From Mycolicibacterium litorale (GTDB taxonomy: Bacteria > Actinomycetota > Actinomycetes > Mycobacteriales > Mycobacteriaceae): a DNA stretch of 64,000 nucleotides. The position numbers and the translations under genes were made by a program. How positions within the stretch are numbered: position 1 is the stretch's first letter; the number at the start of each line of letters is the position of its first letter. Under the pieces are notes generated by a model. It did not search any database and was not told the origin of the DNA. It saw only the letters and a list, made by a program, of their open reading frames with translations. Below are positions 32,371 to 41,846 of the stretch, one piece after another. The stretch spans positions 806,001 through 870,000 of the forward strand of contig NZ_AP022586.1 in assembly GCF_010731695.1 (NCBI RefSeq). The letters are read 5' to 3'.

Positions 32371-34493
32371 ACGAGCACAGCGAGCCGGCGGAGCCGGTAA
32401 CTGCTACCCCCCTTGATCCGAACGAGGTCGCGTCGCGTGCCGCCGCAGCGCAGGCTATCGCTCGTCGGGCCGCGGCCGCCCACCATGCTGCTGTCCAAGC
32501 GCGGGCGACCAAGGCCCCACGTCCAGCCGACGCCACGTCCACGCCTGCGCCGGCGGCCGTGTCGAGCGCGCCGGCGTCGTCACCAGTCGGAGCCGGCCGA
32601 CCAAAACCGCCTCCGACTGTGCCCGCCGCACCCAAACCGGTCAGCGAAGCGGTCAGTCGCCATATGACCGAGGCGCGTGCGGCACTCCCGGCGATGATGA
32701 AGCATCTGTGCGAGCTCGCCGAATCGGCCCGTCGGGAGGACCTCATTAGGAGCCTGGAAGCCACAAAACGCCGTTCGGCAGAGACGGCCATTCGCGTCTC
32801 ATTCGTCGGCTTGCGTCGAAAAGGTAAGAGCCATCTGATCAATTCGTTGATCACTTCCGACGTGTGTGCGGTCGGTGAAGCCGGCGGCACCAAGGTGGTC
32901 ACGGTCATACGGCATGCCGAGGTACCAAGCGCCCGACTGCTTGTCGAGCAGCCGGGTGAAGCAGAGCCGAGGACATTGCCCCTGCCCCTCACCGAATTGA
33001 GTTCCGACCTCGCCGCATCCAGCTATGCCGACGGCCGGACTGTCATCGCGGCTGACATCGGAGTGAAGAGTTCCATCCTCGCCGCGAACCTGGCGCTCAC
33101 AGATACGCCGGGTTTCGGGGGACGCGGACAGCCGCACTCCGTCCATGTTCTCAACGAGGTCGCCGCATCCGATGCCGCAGTATTCGTCACCGACGCCAGT
33201 CAGGAGTTCACGCAGCCCGAGCTCCGCTTCCTGCGCAATGTGCGCGAACTCTGTCCGACCACCGTGATCGCGATGACGAAAACAGACCTCTACCCCGACT
33301 GGCGACGCATCGTCGATGCGGACGAGAGTCACCTGGCGCGAAGTGGACTGGAATGCAGGATCATTCCGCTGTCGTCCACCTTGAGGGGACACGCCGTTCG
33401 GCTCGGAGACAAGAGCTTGAACTCAGAGTCCGGCTTCCCGGAGCTGATGCAGTTCCTCCGAACCGGGGTGCTGGCGGACGCATCCACACGGCGGATCGCC
33501 CGGGTCATCTCGGATTTCGACACCATCGCCCAGCATCTGACACTGCCCTTGGAGGCCGAGCTCAACGCCATGCGCGATCCCGAGTTCCGTGAGCGCATGA
33601 CGAGCGAACTCAAGTCGCGTAAGGAACTCTCCGATTCGAGAGCGAAGACCGCATCCTTGTGGCAGCAGACACTCGCCGACGGTATCGCCGACCTCACCGC
33701 CGAGGTGGACCACGACCTGAAGCACCGAATGCGCCTGATAGGCAAAGAAGCTGAAGTATTGATCAACGAATCGGATCCGGACAAGAAATGGCCGCAGCTC
33801 ACCGATTGGGTGCACGAACAGGTGGGCAACGCCGTCGCGGACAACTTCGTATGGGCATTCGAGTCGGCCCAGGCCCTCGCGGAAAAAGTCGCCACCTCAT
33901 TCGCCGAGGACGGTGAGCGCCTGGACCTCCCTGCGCTGGACGCGATCTGCGGCGGCGTAGTGATCGATCCCGAACTGACCGTGGGTCGGCTGAGCGCATC
34001 GAAGGCCTCCACCCTGCAGAAAGTCCTGGTGGCGGTTCGTGGTGGATACAGCGGCTCGATGATGGTGGGAATGGGCACCCAGATGGCTTTCGGCATGGCC
34101 AGCATGAACCCAATCGCGCTCGGCGCCGGAGTACTGCTCGGCGGCCAATCCTATCGAGAGGACCGCAACAACCGACTCACGCGCCGGCGCGCAGAGGCCC
34201 AGGCCAACGTCCGCAAGTACATCGATGAGATCTCCTTCCACGTCGGCAAGTTGTCGCGAGACCGGCTCCGTAACGTACAGCGCATCCTGCGTGATCATTT
34301 CCGATCGATCGCCGAGCAGGAGATTGCCTCGTTGCAAGAGTCGGTCAAGGCGGCGCACGATGCGGCGAATCTTGAACTCGGTGAACGGGAGAAGAAGGCC
34401 GCCGCCGCCGAGAAGAAACTTGCGGTACTCAAGAAGTGCCGCGAACAGGCCAGCCGGCTTCGAGTCGCCGGTGTCGTGCCGGCAAGCCGATGA
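32367..34493 (+). CDS. iniA: Dynamin-like GTPase, IniA-type
   Basis: This 708-residue protein has an Ala/Pro-rich disordered head (about 1-100), then a dynamin-type GTPase: P-loop GLRRKGKSHL near 147-156, DTPGFGGRG near 246, and TKTD near 304. A helical middle follows, with a hydrophobic Met/Gly-rich patch near 560-590 (GYSGSMMVGMGTQMAFGMASMNPIALGAGVLLGG) that would insert in membrane, then a C-terminal coiled coil (about 650-700). IniA of M. tuberculosis is a membrane-fission dynamin induced by cell-wall inhibitors. The protein is longer than IniA (about 640) mainly because of the head. It overlaps both neighbours by 4 bases. Confidence 0.85.
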   Translation: MNEHSEPAEPVTATPLDPNEVASRAAAAQAIARRAAAAHHAAVQARATKAPRPADATSTPAPAAVSSAPASSPVGAGRPKPPPTVPAAPKPVSEAVSRHMTEARAALPAMMKHLCELAESARREDLIRSLEATKRRSAETAIRVSFVGLRRKGKSHLINSLITSDVCAVGEAGGTKVVTVIRHAEVPSARLLVEQPGEAEPRTLPLPLTELSSDLAASSYADGRTVIAADIGVKSSILAANLALTDTPGFGGRGQPHSVHVLNEVAASDAAVFVTDASQEFTQPELRFLRNVRELCPTTVIAMTKTDLYPDWRRIVDADESHLARSGLECRIIPLSSTLRGHAVRLGDKSLNSESGFPELMQFLRTGVLADASTRRIARVISDFDTIAQHLTLPLEAELNAMRDPEFRERMTSELKSRKELSDSRAKTASLWQQTLADGIADLTAEVDHDLKHRMRLIGKEAEVLINESDPDKKWPQLTDWVHEQVGNAVADNFVWAFESAQALAEKVATSFAEDGERLDLPALDAICGGVVIDPELTVGRLSASKASTLQKVLVAVRGGYSGSMMVGMGTQMAFGMASMNPIALGAGVLLGGQSYREDRNNRLTRRRAEAQANVRKYIDEISFHVGKLSRDRLRNVQRILRDHFRSIAEQEIASLQESVKAAHDAANLELGEREKKAAAAEKKLAVLKKCREQASRLRVAGVVPASR

Positions 34494-35989
34494 CAACGGC
34501 CGCGCCGATCGCCCGGCTGGAGCGGGTCATCGCCGACGCTCGGCAGATCTACGCCGGTCACCGCGAACTCGTCGAACGGCTGGATGCGTGCGCGGTTCGT
34601 CTCGAACAGCCGTTGCGCATCGCGGTCGCCGGGGCCATCAAGGCAGGCAAGTCGACGCTGCTCAATGCTCTCGTGGGCGAAGACATCGCCCCTACCGACG
34701 CGACAGAGTGCACTCGCGTGGTCACCTGGTTCCGCCACGGAGCCAAGCCGGCGGTCACCGCGACGGACGGACGCGGACACGCGACAGATATACCGGTTCG
34801 TAGGCGCGGCGGCGGGCTCACGTTCGACCTGGGACAACTGACCGCCCGCGACGTCGACCGTATCGACGTGGAGTGGCCGACCGCCCGGCTGGTGCAGACC
34901 ACGCTGATCGACACTCCGGGCACCACGTCCCTCTCGACAGAGGTATCCGCCCGCACGCTGGATCTGCTGATCCCCGACGAAGGGAACTCCGCCGCCGACG
35001 CAGTGATCTACCTGTTCCGGTCTCTCGACGAGTCCGATCTCGACTTTCTGAGGCAGATCAGCGGGAATGTCGCCGGAGGAGCCGGACCCCTCGGCGTGAT
35101 CGGAGTGGTTTCACGAGCAGACGAGCTCGGCGTCGGCCGCGTCGACGCCATGCACTCCGCACGTCAGATCGCCAAACAATTCACGCGCGAACTCGAGTTG
35201 ACCGGCTTGTGTCAGACTGCGGTGCCGGTGGCCGGGTTGGTGGCCTTCACGGCGAAGACGTTGCGTCAGCACGAGTACAACGATCTCCGCGAGCTGTCGG
35301 CTGTCGCGCCCGACCAACTAGAACTGGCTCTGCTGTCCGCCGACCGCTTCGTCCGGACCGAGACGCTGCCCACCGACTGCGAGGCTCGCGCGCAGCTCAT
35401 TCGTCGGCTCGGCCCGTTCGGTATCCGGATCGCGCTGACGTGCCTACGGGCCGGCGCCCCTGATTGCCAGACGCTCGTCGACGACCTCCTGTACCGCAGC
35501 GGGGTTACCGAACTGGAGCACGTCATCGATGTGCACTTCGGGCAGCGGGCCGACGATCTGAAGGCGCACAACGCGGCTCGGACTCTCAAAGACATGTTCG
35601 CCGCCCATCCAGCGACTGCGGCCGCCCCCTTGGTCAAGGCGGTTGATGAGCTCGTTGCGAATGTGCACGGCTTCCAGGAGTTGCGGCTGCTCGCCAAACT
35701 CCGGTCCACGCCTACGACACTTCGGGACGTGGAACTCACCGATATTCGGCGGATCCTGGGCAGCTATGGAACCGAGCCTGCCCAACGCCTCGACATCGAT
35801 GCCTTCGCGGTGACGGGCGTCGGGATGGACCATGCCCTCGGCGAGGTCAACCGTTGGCGCGCCAAGGCGCGCCACCCCATGACCGATCAGTTCACGGCAG
35901 GCGCCTGCATGGTCGCCGCGCGCAGTGCCGAGCATGTCTTGGCCCGACTCCGGGACAGCGCAGCGGTCGGCCGCGCGTCAGGCATGTGA
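34490..35989 (+). CDS. iniC: Dynamin-like GTPase, IniC-type
   Basis: This 499-residue protein is close to the length of IniC (493). The P-loop GAIKAGKSTLLNAL lies near 45-58, followed by the G2-region threonine in DATECTRVV, DTPGTTSL near 140-147 and G4-like SRADEL near 206. There is no membrane-inserting hydrophobic patch as clear as in the IniA-like partner. The start ATG 34490 overlaps the IniA-like stop (ATGA), so the two GTPases are probably made in fixed ratio and act together. The 3' end overlaps the convergent DUF21 gene by 12 bases, marking the right edge of the island. Confidence 0.85.
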   Translation: MTTAAPIARLERVIADARQIYAGHRELVERLDACAVRLEQPLRIAVAGAIKAGKSTLLNALVGEDIAPTDATECTRVVTWFRHGAKPAVTATDGRGHATDIPVRRRGGGLTFDLGQLTARDVDRIDVEWPTARLVQTTLIDTPGTTSLSTEVSARTLDLLIPDEGNSAADAVIYLFRSLDESDLDFLRQISGNVAGGAGPLGVIGVVSRADELGVGRVDAMHSARQIAKQFTRELELTGLCQTAVPVAGLVAFTAKTLRQHEYNDLRELSAVAPDQLELALLSADRFVRTETLPTDCEARAQLIRRLGPFGIRIALTCLRAGAPDCQTLVDDLLYRSGVTELEHVIDVHFGQRADDLKAHNAARTLKDMFAAHPATAAAPLVKAVDELVANVHGFQELRLLAKLRSTPTTLRDVELTDIRRILGSYGTEPAQRLDIDAFAVTGVGMDHALGEVNRWRAKARHPMTDQFTAGACMVAARSAEHVLARLRDSAAVGRASGM

Positions 35990-36985
35990 GGCCGCCTCGC
36001 CGGGCAGCAACCGGTGCAGCAGATCGGTCAGCGTGAGCAACCCTCGCCCTCCCGCGCCGTCGACCACCACGAGGTGGCTGCGCGTCTCCCGCATGGTGCG
36101 CAGCGCTTCGTAGACCGGCGTCTCCTCGGCCATCGTGAGCACCGGACGCATGAGCGTGCGCGCGGTGCCGGACCCCGGAAGGCTGTCGCGGACGTGCACG
36201 ACGCCCACGGTGGTCGCGCCGTCGCGCACCAGCAGGCGCAGATGGCCGGTGGCGTGGGCGGTCCGCTGGATCTCCGCCGGTGTGGCGTCGGCCCGCACGT
36301 AGCTGTGATCCGCACTGCGACGGGCCACCTGCCCGACGGTCAGCGCCTCGAGTTCCAGTGCGCTGGTGAGGTTGGCGTGGTAGCGCTCGTCGAGGGTGCC
36401 GACCGTGGCCGAGTGCTCGACCAGTTGCCGCAGCGCGTCGGGATCCTGCGTGTCGGCCAACTCGTCCACCGGGATGACCCCGACTCGGCGCAGACACCAG
36501 TTGGCCACCTGGTTGAGGCCGCGCAACAGCGGGCGGGTGACGAACATGAACGCGCGCATCGGCATCGCCAGCAGCGTCGCCGAGCGTTCGGGGTGCGCGA
36601 TGGCCCACGACTTCGGCGCCATCTCGCCGACGACGAGGTGCAGGAACGTGACGATCACCAACGCCAGGACGAAGCCGCCCGCGTCGGCGGCCCACGTCGG
36701 CGCGCCGAGGTCGCCCAACAGCGGTGTGATCGCATGGTGCACAGCGGGTTTGGTCACGGCACCGAGCATCAGCGTGCAGACCGTGATGCCGAGCTGGGCA
36801 CCGGCCAGCAGCACCGAGAGCTCGCCGGCGCTGCGCAGTGCGGCCCTGGCCGCGGCGCTGGTGGCGGCCGCGTCCTCGAGCCGGTTGCGCCGCGCGGCGA
36901 TCAGCGCGAACTCGACGGCGACGAAGAACGCGCTCATGCCGATCAGCGCGACGGTGATCGCCGCGACGACCCACGGGCTACTCAT
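35978..36985 (-). CDS. DUF21/CBS membrane protein (CorC/HlyC family), short form
   Basis: This 335-residue protein has an N-terminal DUF21 domain with three or four membrane helices (VVAAITVALIGMSAFFVAVEF, LVLALVIVTFLHLVVGEMAPK) and a C-terminal CBS pair (about 215-330). The CorC_HlyC C-terminal domain found in its upstream neighbour is missing. Family members are linked to Mg2+/Co2+ homeostasis. Its start lies 8 bases inside the end of the upstream paralogue, so they are translated together and probably form a heteromer. Confidence 0.88.
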   Translation of the reverse strand: MSSPWVVAAITVALIGMSAFFVAVEFALIAARRNRLEDAAATSAAARAALRSAGELSVLLAGAQLGITVCTLMLGAVTKPAVHHAITPLLGDLGAPTWAADAGGFVLALVIVTFLHLVVGEMAPKSWAIAHPERSATLLAMPMRAFMFVTRPLLRGLNQVANWCLRRVGVIPVDELADTQDPDALRQLVEHSATVGTLDERYHANLTSALELEALTVGQVARRSADHSYVRADATPAEIQRTAHATGHLRLLVRDGATTVGVVHVRDSLPGSGTARTLMRPVLTMAEETPVYEALRTMRETRSHLVVVDGAGGRGLLTLTDLLHRLLPGEAASHA

Positions 36986-38351
36986 CGTCGCTTTCCTCGG
37001 ACGCCGTGTCGACGGTGACGAACACGCTCGACGGCACTCGCCGCTCGACCGCCCGCACCTCGGCGACGATCCGCCGCATCGGCGGGGGACCGTCGTGCAC
37101 CAGATCCGCGGTGTCGGTGGGCAATTCGATCTCGACGGTGTCGCCCGGCGCGGGCAACCCGCCGGCCTGCGCAATGACCATGCCTGCGACCGTCTCGTAG
37201 TCGCCGGCGGGCAGCGTGAGCTCGAGGGTGCGTTCGGCCTCGTCGAGAGGTAGGTCGCCGGCCAGCAGCCAGCCGCCGTCGCGGGCGATGACGTCCGCCG
37301 TCGATTCGGTGTCGTGTTCGTCGTCGATCTCGCCGACCAGTTCCTCGGCGAGGTCCTCGACCGTGACGATGCCGGCGAAGCCGCCGTATTCGTCGATGAC
37401 GATCGCCATCTCGTCGCCGGCCTGCGCGAGTTCCCGCACCACGTCGGGCAGTGGGAGTGTCTCCGGCACGACCACGGCTGGGCGGCAACGGTTTCCGGCG
37501 GTACCGGTGGATCCCAAGTCCGGGCCGAGCAGGTCGTGCAGATCGATGACGCCGACGACGTCGTCCGGGCCGGAACCGGTGACGGGATAACGGGTGTGGC
37601 CGTGGGCCATCCGCTCCAGCACCTCGGACACCGCCTCGTCGGCGGCCACGACGTCGACGCGGGAGCGCGGGATCATCGCGTGTTCGGCGTTGCTGGTCGG
37701 GAAGTCGAGGATCCGGTCGAGCAGCGCCGAGAGATCCTTCGGGATCTCACCCGCCTCCCGCGACGCGGCGACGATGTGCTCGAGGTCGCGGGGTGTCGCG
37801 GAATGCTCGACGTCGTGCACCGGCTCGATGCGCAGCAGTCGCAGCAGCATGTTCGACGACTGGTCGAACAACCAGATCAGCCAGCCGAACAGCTTGAGGT
37901 ACAGCGTCGTCGACAACGCCAGCCAGCGGGCCAGGGGTTCGGGCCGGGCGATGGCGAGGTTCTTCGGGAACAGCTCCCCGAACACCATCTGCACCACGGT
38001 CGACACCGCGATCGCGGCCACGCCGCCGATCCCGACCGCCACCACGGTGGGCAGGCCCGCGCCGCCGAGCACCACCTCGAGGCCCTGCCCGATCAGCGGT
38101 TCGGCGACGTAGCCGACGAGCAGGCCGGTGACGGTGATCCCCAGCTGGGCGCCCGACAGCATGAACGACGTGCGGCGGGTGACGGCCAGTGCACGGGCCG
38201 AGGCGTTGTCACCCGCTTCGGCGCGGGCCTTGAGCCTGGACCGGTCGACGGCCATGTAGGCGAATTCCTGGGCGACGAAGTATCCGGTCAACGCGGTGAT
38301 CGCCAGGACGACGAAAAAACCGACAAGAATTCCGAGCACGGCGGTCAACAT
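36978..38351 (-). CDS. DUF21/CBS/CorC-HlyC membrane protein, full-length form
   Basis: This 457-residue protein has the full architecture: DUF21 (about 1-190, four helices, with [17 protein letters not shown]), two CBS domains (about 205-335, including [23 protein letters not shown] and [21 protein letters not shown]) and a C-terminal CorC_HlyC (transporter-associated) domain ending near 440. It is a probable divalent-cation efflux or homeostasis protein of the inner membrane. It is the first of a two-gene operon; the region 38352-38477 upstream separates it from the convergent-side sirB gene. Confidence 0.9.
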   Translation of the reverse strand: MLTAVLGILVGFFVVLAITALTGYFVAQEFAYMAVDRSRLKARAEAGDNASARALAVTRRTSFMLSGAQLGITVTGLLVGYVAEPLIGQGLEVVLGGAGLPTVVAVGIGGVAAIAVSTVVQMVFGELFPKNLAIARPEPLARWLALSTTLYLKLFGWLIWLFDQSSNMLLRLLRIEPVHDVEHSATPRDLEHIVAASREAGEIPKDLSALLDRILDFPTSNAEHAMIPRSRVDVVAADEAVSEVLERMAHGHTRYPVTGSGPDDVVGVIDLHDLLGPDLGSTGTAGNRCRPAVVVPETLPLPDVVRELAQAGDEMAIVIDEYGGFAGIVTVEDLAEELVGEIDDEHDTESTADVIARDGGWLLAGDLPLDEAERTLELTLPAGDYETVAGMVIAQAGGLPAPGDTVEIELPTDTADLVHDGPPPMRRIVAEVRAVERRVPSSVFVTVDTASEESDDE

Positions 38352-38477
38352 GTGACCGCCATGGGTCTATGGGGTTGCATCGGTCCTAACTCGGTGGGAG
38401 GGCGGAAAACGTTCCGTCGCCGTCCACAGTACCGAAGCCGGCAGAGTGCGGAATGTGTCGTGCGGGCGCGGGTGCGG

Positions 38478-39236
38478 TCAGGCCGCTGCGCGCGTCCCGG
38501 TGACCTCGTCGAAACGGTCGAGGACCGTGGCCGCCACCAGGTTGTGCGAGCCCAGCGGTCCCGTCATCGAAATGCCCTCGTGCGCAGAGTAATCCGCGAC
38601 GCGGTCGGTGATGCGGCCGTGCGCGAGGAACCACGGCACGATGACCAGCCGCCGGGCGCCGGACCGTCGTAACGCGGCGGCGGTGTCGGCCAGGTTCGCA
38701 TGCGGGCCGGTGGCGAACGCCACGCGCGACCCGGCCCACCGGGTGCCGTCCGCCAGTGCCGACGCGACCGTCGACGTCCTGGCATTGGCGGCCGCTCGCG
38801 ACGAGCCGACCGCGACGGCGATCACGCCGAGACGGTCGTCGTAGGGCGACACCCCGGCCTCGGCCAGTCGCAACCGGGCCACGGTCAGCAGCGCGGGATC
38901 CTCGCCCAGCACACCGGCGGTGCGTACGGGCCGTCCCACCGCGTCGATCACCGCGGGGATGTCGACCCGCGCGTGGTAGGCGTCGGCGAGCAGGAACGGC
39001 ACCACAGTGGCGTGACGGGTCTGCGCCAGCACGTCGGGCAGCGCCGGTTCGGTCTTCTCGAGGAACGCGGCGCGCACGTCGAGCCACGGACGCAGCCGTC
39101 GAATGCGGCCGGCCACCGCGTGGGTGACCGCCGCCGACCGGGGATCGACGCTGCCGTGCGCCGTCAGGACGAGGCTCGGCGGGCAGGAGCGAAGCGACCC
39201 GGGGATGTGTGCGGTCAAGACTGGTGCAGCCCGCAT
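38478..39236 (-). CDS. sirB: Sirohydrochlorin chelatase (SirB/CbiX type)
   Basis: This protein of about 245-252 residues has two CbiX-like halves. The first has LTAHGSVDPRSAAV (metal-binding His) and VVPFLLADAYHARVDIP; the second has RLVIVPWFLAHGRITDRV. It inserts Fe2+ into sirohydrochlorin to give siroheme, the cofactor of the sulfite reductase two genes upstream. The equivalent is Rv2393. The open frame extends to ATG 39236, 22 bases inside cysH. A TTG at 39218 that overlaps the cysH stop (TTGA) is an equally likely start. It ends the sirA-cysH-sirB operon. Confidence 0.85.
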   Translation of the reverse strand: MRAAPVLTAHIPGSLRSCPPSLVLTAHGSVDPRSAAVTHAVAGRIRRLRPWLDVRAAFLEKTEPALPDVLAQTRHATVVPFLLADAYHARVDIPAVIDAVGRPVRTAGVLGEDPALLTVARLRLAEAGVSPYDDRLGVIAVAVGSSRAAANARTSTVASALADGTRWAGSRVAFATGPHANLADTAAALRRSGARRLVIVPWFLAHGRITDRVADYSAHEGISMTGPLGSHNLVAATVLDRFDEVTGTRAAA

Positions 39237-39922
39237 TCGATCTTGCCGGTGCCTGCCCAGCGCCCGCTACGCGGATCGGCGCCCTCGATCGGCTTGGCCG
39301 TGCACGGTGCGCACCCGATCGACGGGTAGCCCTCGTCGACCAGCGGGTTGACCAGCACGCCGTTGGCGTCGATGTAGGCCTGCATCTCCTCGTCCGACCA
39401 CGCCGCGATCGGGTTGATCTTCACCAGCCCGAACGCCTTGTCCCAGCTGATCAGGGGAGCGTTGGCGCGGGTCGGCGCCTCGACGCGGCGGATACCGGTG
39501 ACCCACGCCGAATAGCCGCGCAGCGCCTTGGTCAGCGGCTCGACCTTGCGCAGCCGGCAGCATTCGTTGGGCTCGCGGGCGAACAGGTCCTTGCCGAGCA
39601 GCGCGTCCTGCTCGGCGACCGTCCGCTCCGGGGTGACGTTGACGACGTTGACGTCGTACACCGACTCCACCGCGTCGCGGGTGCCGATGGTCTCGGCGAA
39701 GTGGTAACCGGTGTCGAGGAACAGGACGTCCACACCGGGCCGCACCTTCGAGGCCATGTCGACCAGCACCGCGTCCTGCATGTTGGACGCCACCACGTAG
39801 TTGCCCCGGAAGTTCTCGTCGGCCCAGCGCAGCAGGTCCCACGCGCTCGCGTCGGGTCCGAGTTCGGCCGCACCGCGTTCGGCCAGCTGCTGCAGGTCGA
39901 TGTCAGAGAGCAGGTCAGTCAT
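39215..39922 (-). CDS. cysH: Adenylylsulfate (APS) reductase
   Basis: This 235-residue enzyme reduces adenylylsulfate to sulfite with thioredoxin. The four [4Fe-4S] ligands are Cys121-Cys122 (NECCRLRK) and Cys204/Cys207 (GCAPCTAKP), which distinguish APS from PAPS reductases. The catalytic Cys is Cys230 in the C-terminal ECGLH. The nucleotide-binding part includes LFLDTGYHFAET. It is the middle gene of sirA-cysH-sirB, starting 4 bases after the sirA stop, and matches Rv2392. Confidence 0.96.
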   Translation of the reverse strand: MTDLLSDIDLQQLAERGAAELGPDASAWDLLRWADENFRGNYVVASNMQDAVLVDMASKVRPGVDVLFLDTGYHFAETIGTRDAVESVYDVNVVNVTPERTVAEQDALLGKDLFAREPNECCRLRKVEPLTKALRGYSAWVTGIRRVEAPTRANAPLISWDKAFGLVKINPIAAWSDEEMQAYIDANGVLVNPLVDEGYPSIGCAPCTAKPIEGADPRSGRWAGTGKIECGLHQS

Positions 39923-39926
39923 TCGT

Positions 39927-41621
39927 CTACCTCAAATCCGCTTCGTCGGCACGTAGTGCCCAGGTAGCGAAACGCTCTCCGTGCTCGCGTTGTTTCACGA
40001 AGTTGCGAACCACCCGCTCGATGTAGTCCCCGAGTTCGGTGGCGAGCACCTTGTGCTGGCGCAGCTTGCGCCCGAAGCCGCTGTCCAGACCGAGGCTGCC
40101 GCCCAGGTGGACCTGGAATCCCTCCTCGGGACCGTTGCCCTCGTCGACCATCTGGCCCTTGAACCCGATGTCGGCGACCTGGATACGGGCGCACGAGTTC
40201 GGGCAGCCGTTGATGTTGATCGTCACCGGCACGTCGAGCTGGGCGTTGATGTCCTCGAGACGCTTCTCGAGTTCGGGCACCAGCACCTGGGAACGGCTCC
40301 GCGTCTCGGCGAAGCTCAACTTGCAGAACTCGATGCCCGTGCAGGCCATCAGGTTGCGCCGCCAGTGCGACGGCGTCGAGGGCAGGCCCAACGCGTCCAG
40401 GCCCGCGCGCAGCTCGTCGAGCTTGTCGTCGGGCACGTCGAGCACGATCAGCTTCTGGTACGGCGTGAAGCGGATGCGGTCGGAGCCGGCGGCCTCGGCG
40501 AGGTCGGCCACCTTCTGCAGGATGGTGCCCGAGACGCGGCCGGCGATCGGTGCGACGCCGACGGCGTTGAGGCCGTTCTTGAGCCGTTGCACGCCGACGT
40601 GGTCGATCGGCCGGGTCACCGGTTCGGGCGCCGGGCCGTCGATCATCGGACGCTTGAGGTACTCGTTCTCGAGGACCTCGCGGAACCTCTCGACGCCCCA
40701 GTCCTTGATCAGGAACTTCAGCCGTGCCTTCGACCGCAGGCGCCGGTAGCCGTAGTCGCGGAAGACGCTGACGACGCCCTCCCAGACGTCGGGCACCTCG
40801 TCGAGCGGGACCCAGGCCCCGACGCGCTGGCCCAGCATCGGGTTGGTGGACAGGCCGCCGCCGACCCACAGGTCGAAGCCGGGCCCGTGCTCCGGATGCT
40901 CGACGCCGATGAACGCGACGTCGTTGACCTCGTGGACCACGTCCTGCAGACCCGAGATCGCGGTCTTGAACTTGCGCGGCAGATTCGAGTACTCGGGCTT
41001 GCCGATGTAGCGCTTGACGATCTCGTTGACCGCCGGCGTGCCGTCGATCACCTCGTCGAGCGACTCTCCGGCCAGCGGGGATCCGAGCACCACGCGGGGG
41101 CAGTCGCCGCACGCCTCGGTGGTCTGCAGGCCGACCTCGTCGAGCCGACGCCAGATCTCCGGCATGTTCTTGACGTCGATCCAGTGGTACTGGACGTTCT
41201 GCCGGTCGGAGATGTCGGCGGTGTCGCGGGCGAACTCGGTCGAGATCTGGCCCAGCGTGCGCACCGCCGCCGAGGTCAGCGCGCCGCCGTCGCTGCGGAC
41301 CCGCAGCATGAAGTACTCGTCTTCGAGCATGTCGGTGTTCTCGTCACCGGTCCACGTGCCGTCGAAGCCGGGCTTGCGTTGCGTGTAGAGGCCCCACCAG
41401 CGGAACCGGCCGCGCAGATCACCCTTGTCGATGGACTCGAAGCCACCCTGGGCGTAGATGTTCTCGATGCGCTCCCGCACGTTGAGCGGGTTGTCGTCCT
41501 TCTTGGACTGTTCGTTGGCGTTGAGCGGCTCGCGGTACCCGAGCGCCCACTGACCTTCGCCGCGGGGACGCTTGACGGGCTTGGCGGGACGAGGCTTGGC
41601 CTGGGCCGGAGTCTCGGTCAT
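39927..41621 (-). CDS. sirA: Ferredoxin-dependent sulfite reductase
   Basis: This 564-residue siroheme and [4Fe-4S] enzyme (NirA/SirA family; Rv2391) reduces sulfite to sulfide with ferredoxin. The cluster/siroheme ligands are in ACTGIEFCKLSF and INGCPNSCARIQ (C-x5-C and C-x3-C). Two ferrodoxin-like half domains and the QNVQYHWIDV and EACGDCPRVV blocks are present. Start ATG 41621 is chosen because GAAGGAG lies 9 bases upstream; an ATG at 41669 is in frame but lacks support. That ribosome site lies inside a hairpin, and a polycysteine leader peptide lies further upstream, so the operon is probably controlled by cysteine supply. Confidence 0.95.
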   Translation of the reverse strand: MTETPAQAKPRPAKPVKRPRGEGQWALGYREPLNANEQSKKDDNPLNVRERIENIYAQGGFESIDKGDLRGRFRWWGLYTQRKPGFDGTWTGDENTDMLEDEYFMLRVRSDGGALTSAAVRTLGQISTEFARDTADISDRQNVQYHWIDVKNMPEIWRRLDEVGLQTTEACGDCPRVVLGSPLAGESLDEVIDGTPAVNEIVKRYIGKPEYSNLPRKFKTAISGLQDVVHEVNDVAFIGVEHPEHGPGFDLWVGGGLSTNPMLGQRVGAWVPLDEVPDVWEGVVSVFRDYGYRRLRSKARLKFLIKDWGVERFREVLENEYLKRPMIDGPAPEPVTRPIDHVGVQRLKNGLNAVGVAPIAGRVSGTILQKVADLAEAAGSDRIRFTPYQKLIVLDVPDDKLDELRAGLDALGLPSTPSHWRRNLMACTGIEFCKLSFAETRSRSQVLVPELEKRLEDINAQLDVPVTININGCPNSCARIQVADIGFKGQMVDEGNGPEEGFQVHLGGSLGLDSGFGRKLRQHKVLATELGDYIERVVRNFVKQREHGERFATWALRADEADLR

Positions 41622-41628
41622 GGAGGTT

Positions 41629-41645
41629 GGCTCCTTCTCGGAGCC
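41629..41645 (-). promoter_or_regulatory. Hairpin sequestering the sirA ribosome site
   Basis: Read toward sirA, the mRNA contains GGCTCC-GAGAA-GGAGCC, a perfect 6-base-pair stem whose 3' arm includes the GGAG ribosome site of sirA. This would reduce sirA translation unless the upstream region is remodelled, consistent with the leader-peptide attenuator. Confidence 0.6.
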
Positions 41646-41744
41646 GGCGTTGGGACCGCGCGCTGTCACCGGTGGGCTGACCGGCGGCGCAGATCCGGCG
41701 GCCAGCTGAAGATAGTGGTTGGGCTGGGTCCTAGATCAGGCGCG

Positions 41745-41840
41745 TCAAGGCAAACAGCGACAGGTACACACACGCTTGAAGTCGACATGCCGGCGTGCCA
41801 CCAACGCGATGCGAGTGCGAAGGGTCGGGACGACGGTCAC
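41745..41840 (-). CDS. Leaderless polycysteine leader peptide upstream of sirA
   Basis: This 31-residue frame starts GTG at 41840 and ends with ...KRVCTCRCLP, so three Cys codons alternate near the 3' end (residues 25, 27, 29). A CAGAAT -10-like hexamer ends 6 bases before the GTG, giving a leaderless transcript. It precedes sirA by 123 bases, with the ribosome-site hairpin between. This is the arrangement reported for cysteine-responsive attenuators of mycobacterial sulfur operons. The ribosome would pause at the Cys cluster when cysteine is short and relieve downstream sequestration. Confidence 0.78.
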   Translation of the reverse strand: MTVVPTLRTRIALVARRHVDFKRVCTCRCLP

Positions 41841-41846
41841 GCGGCC

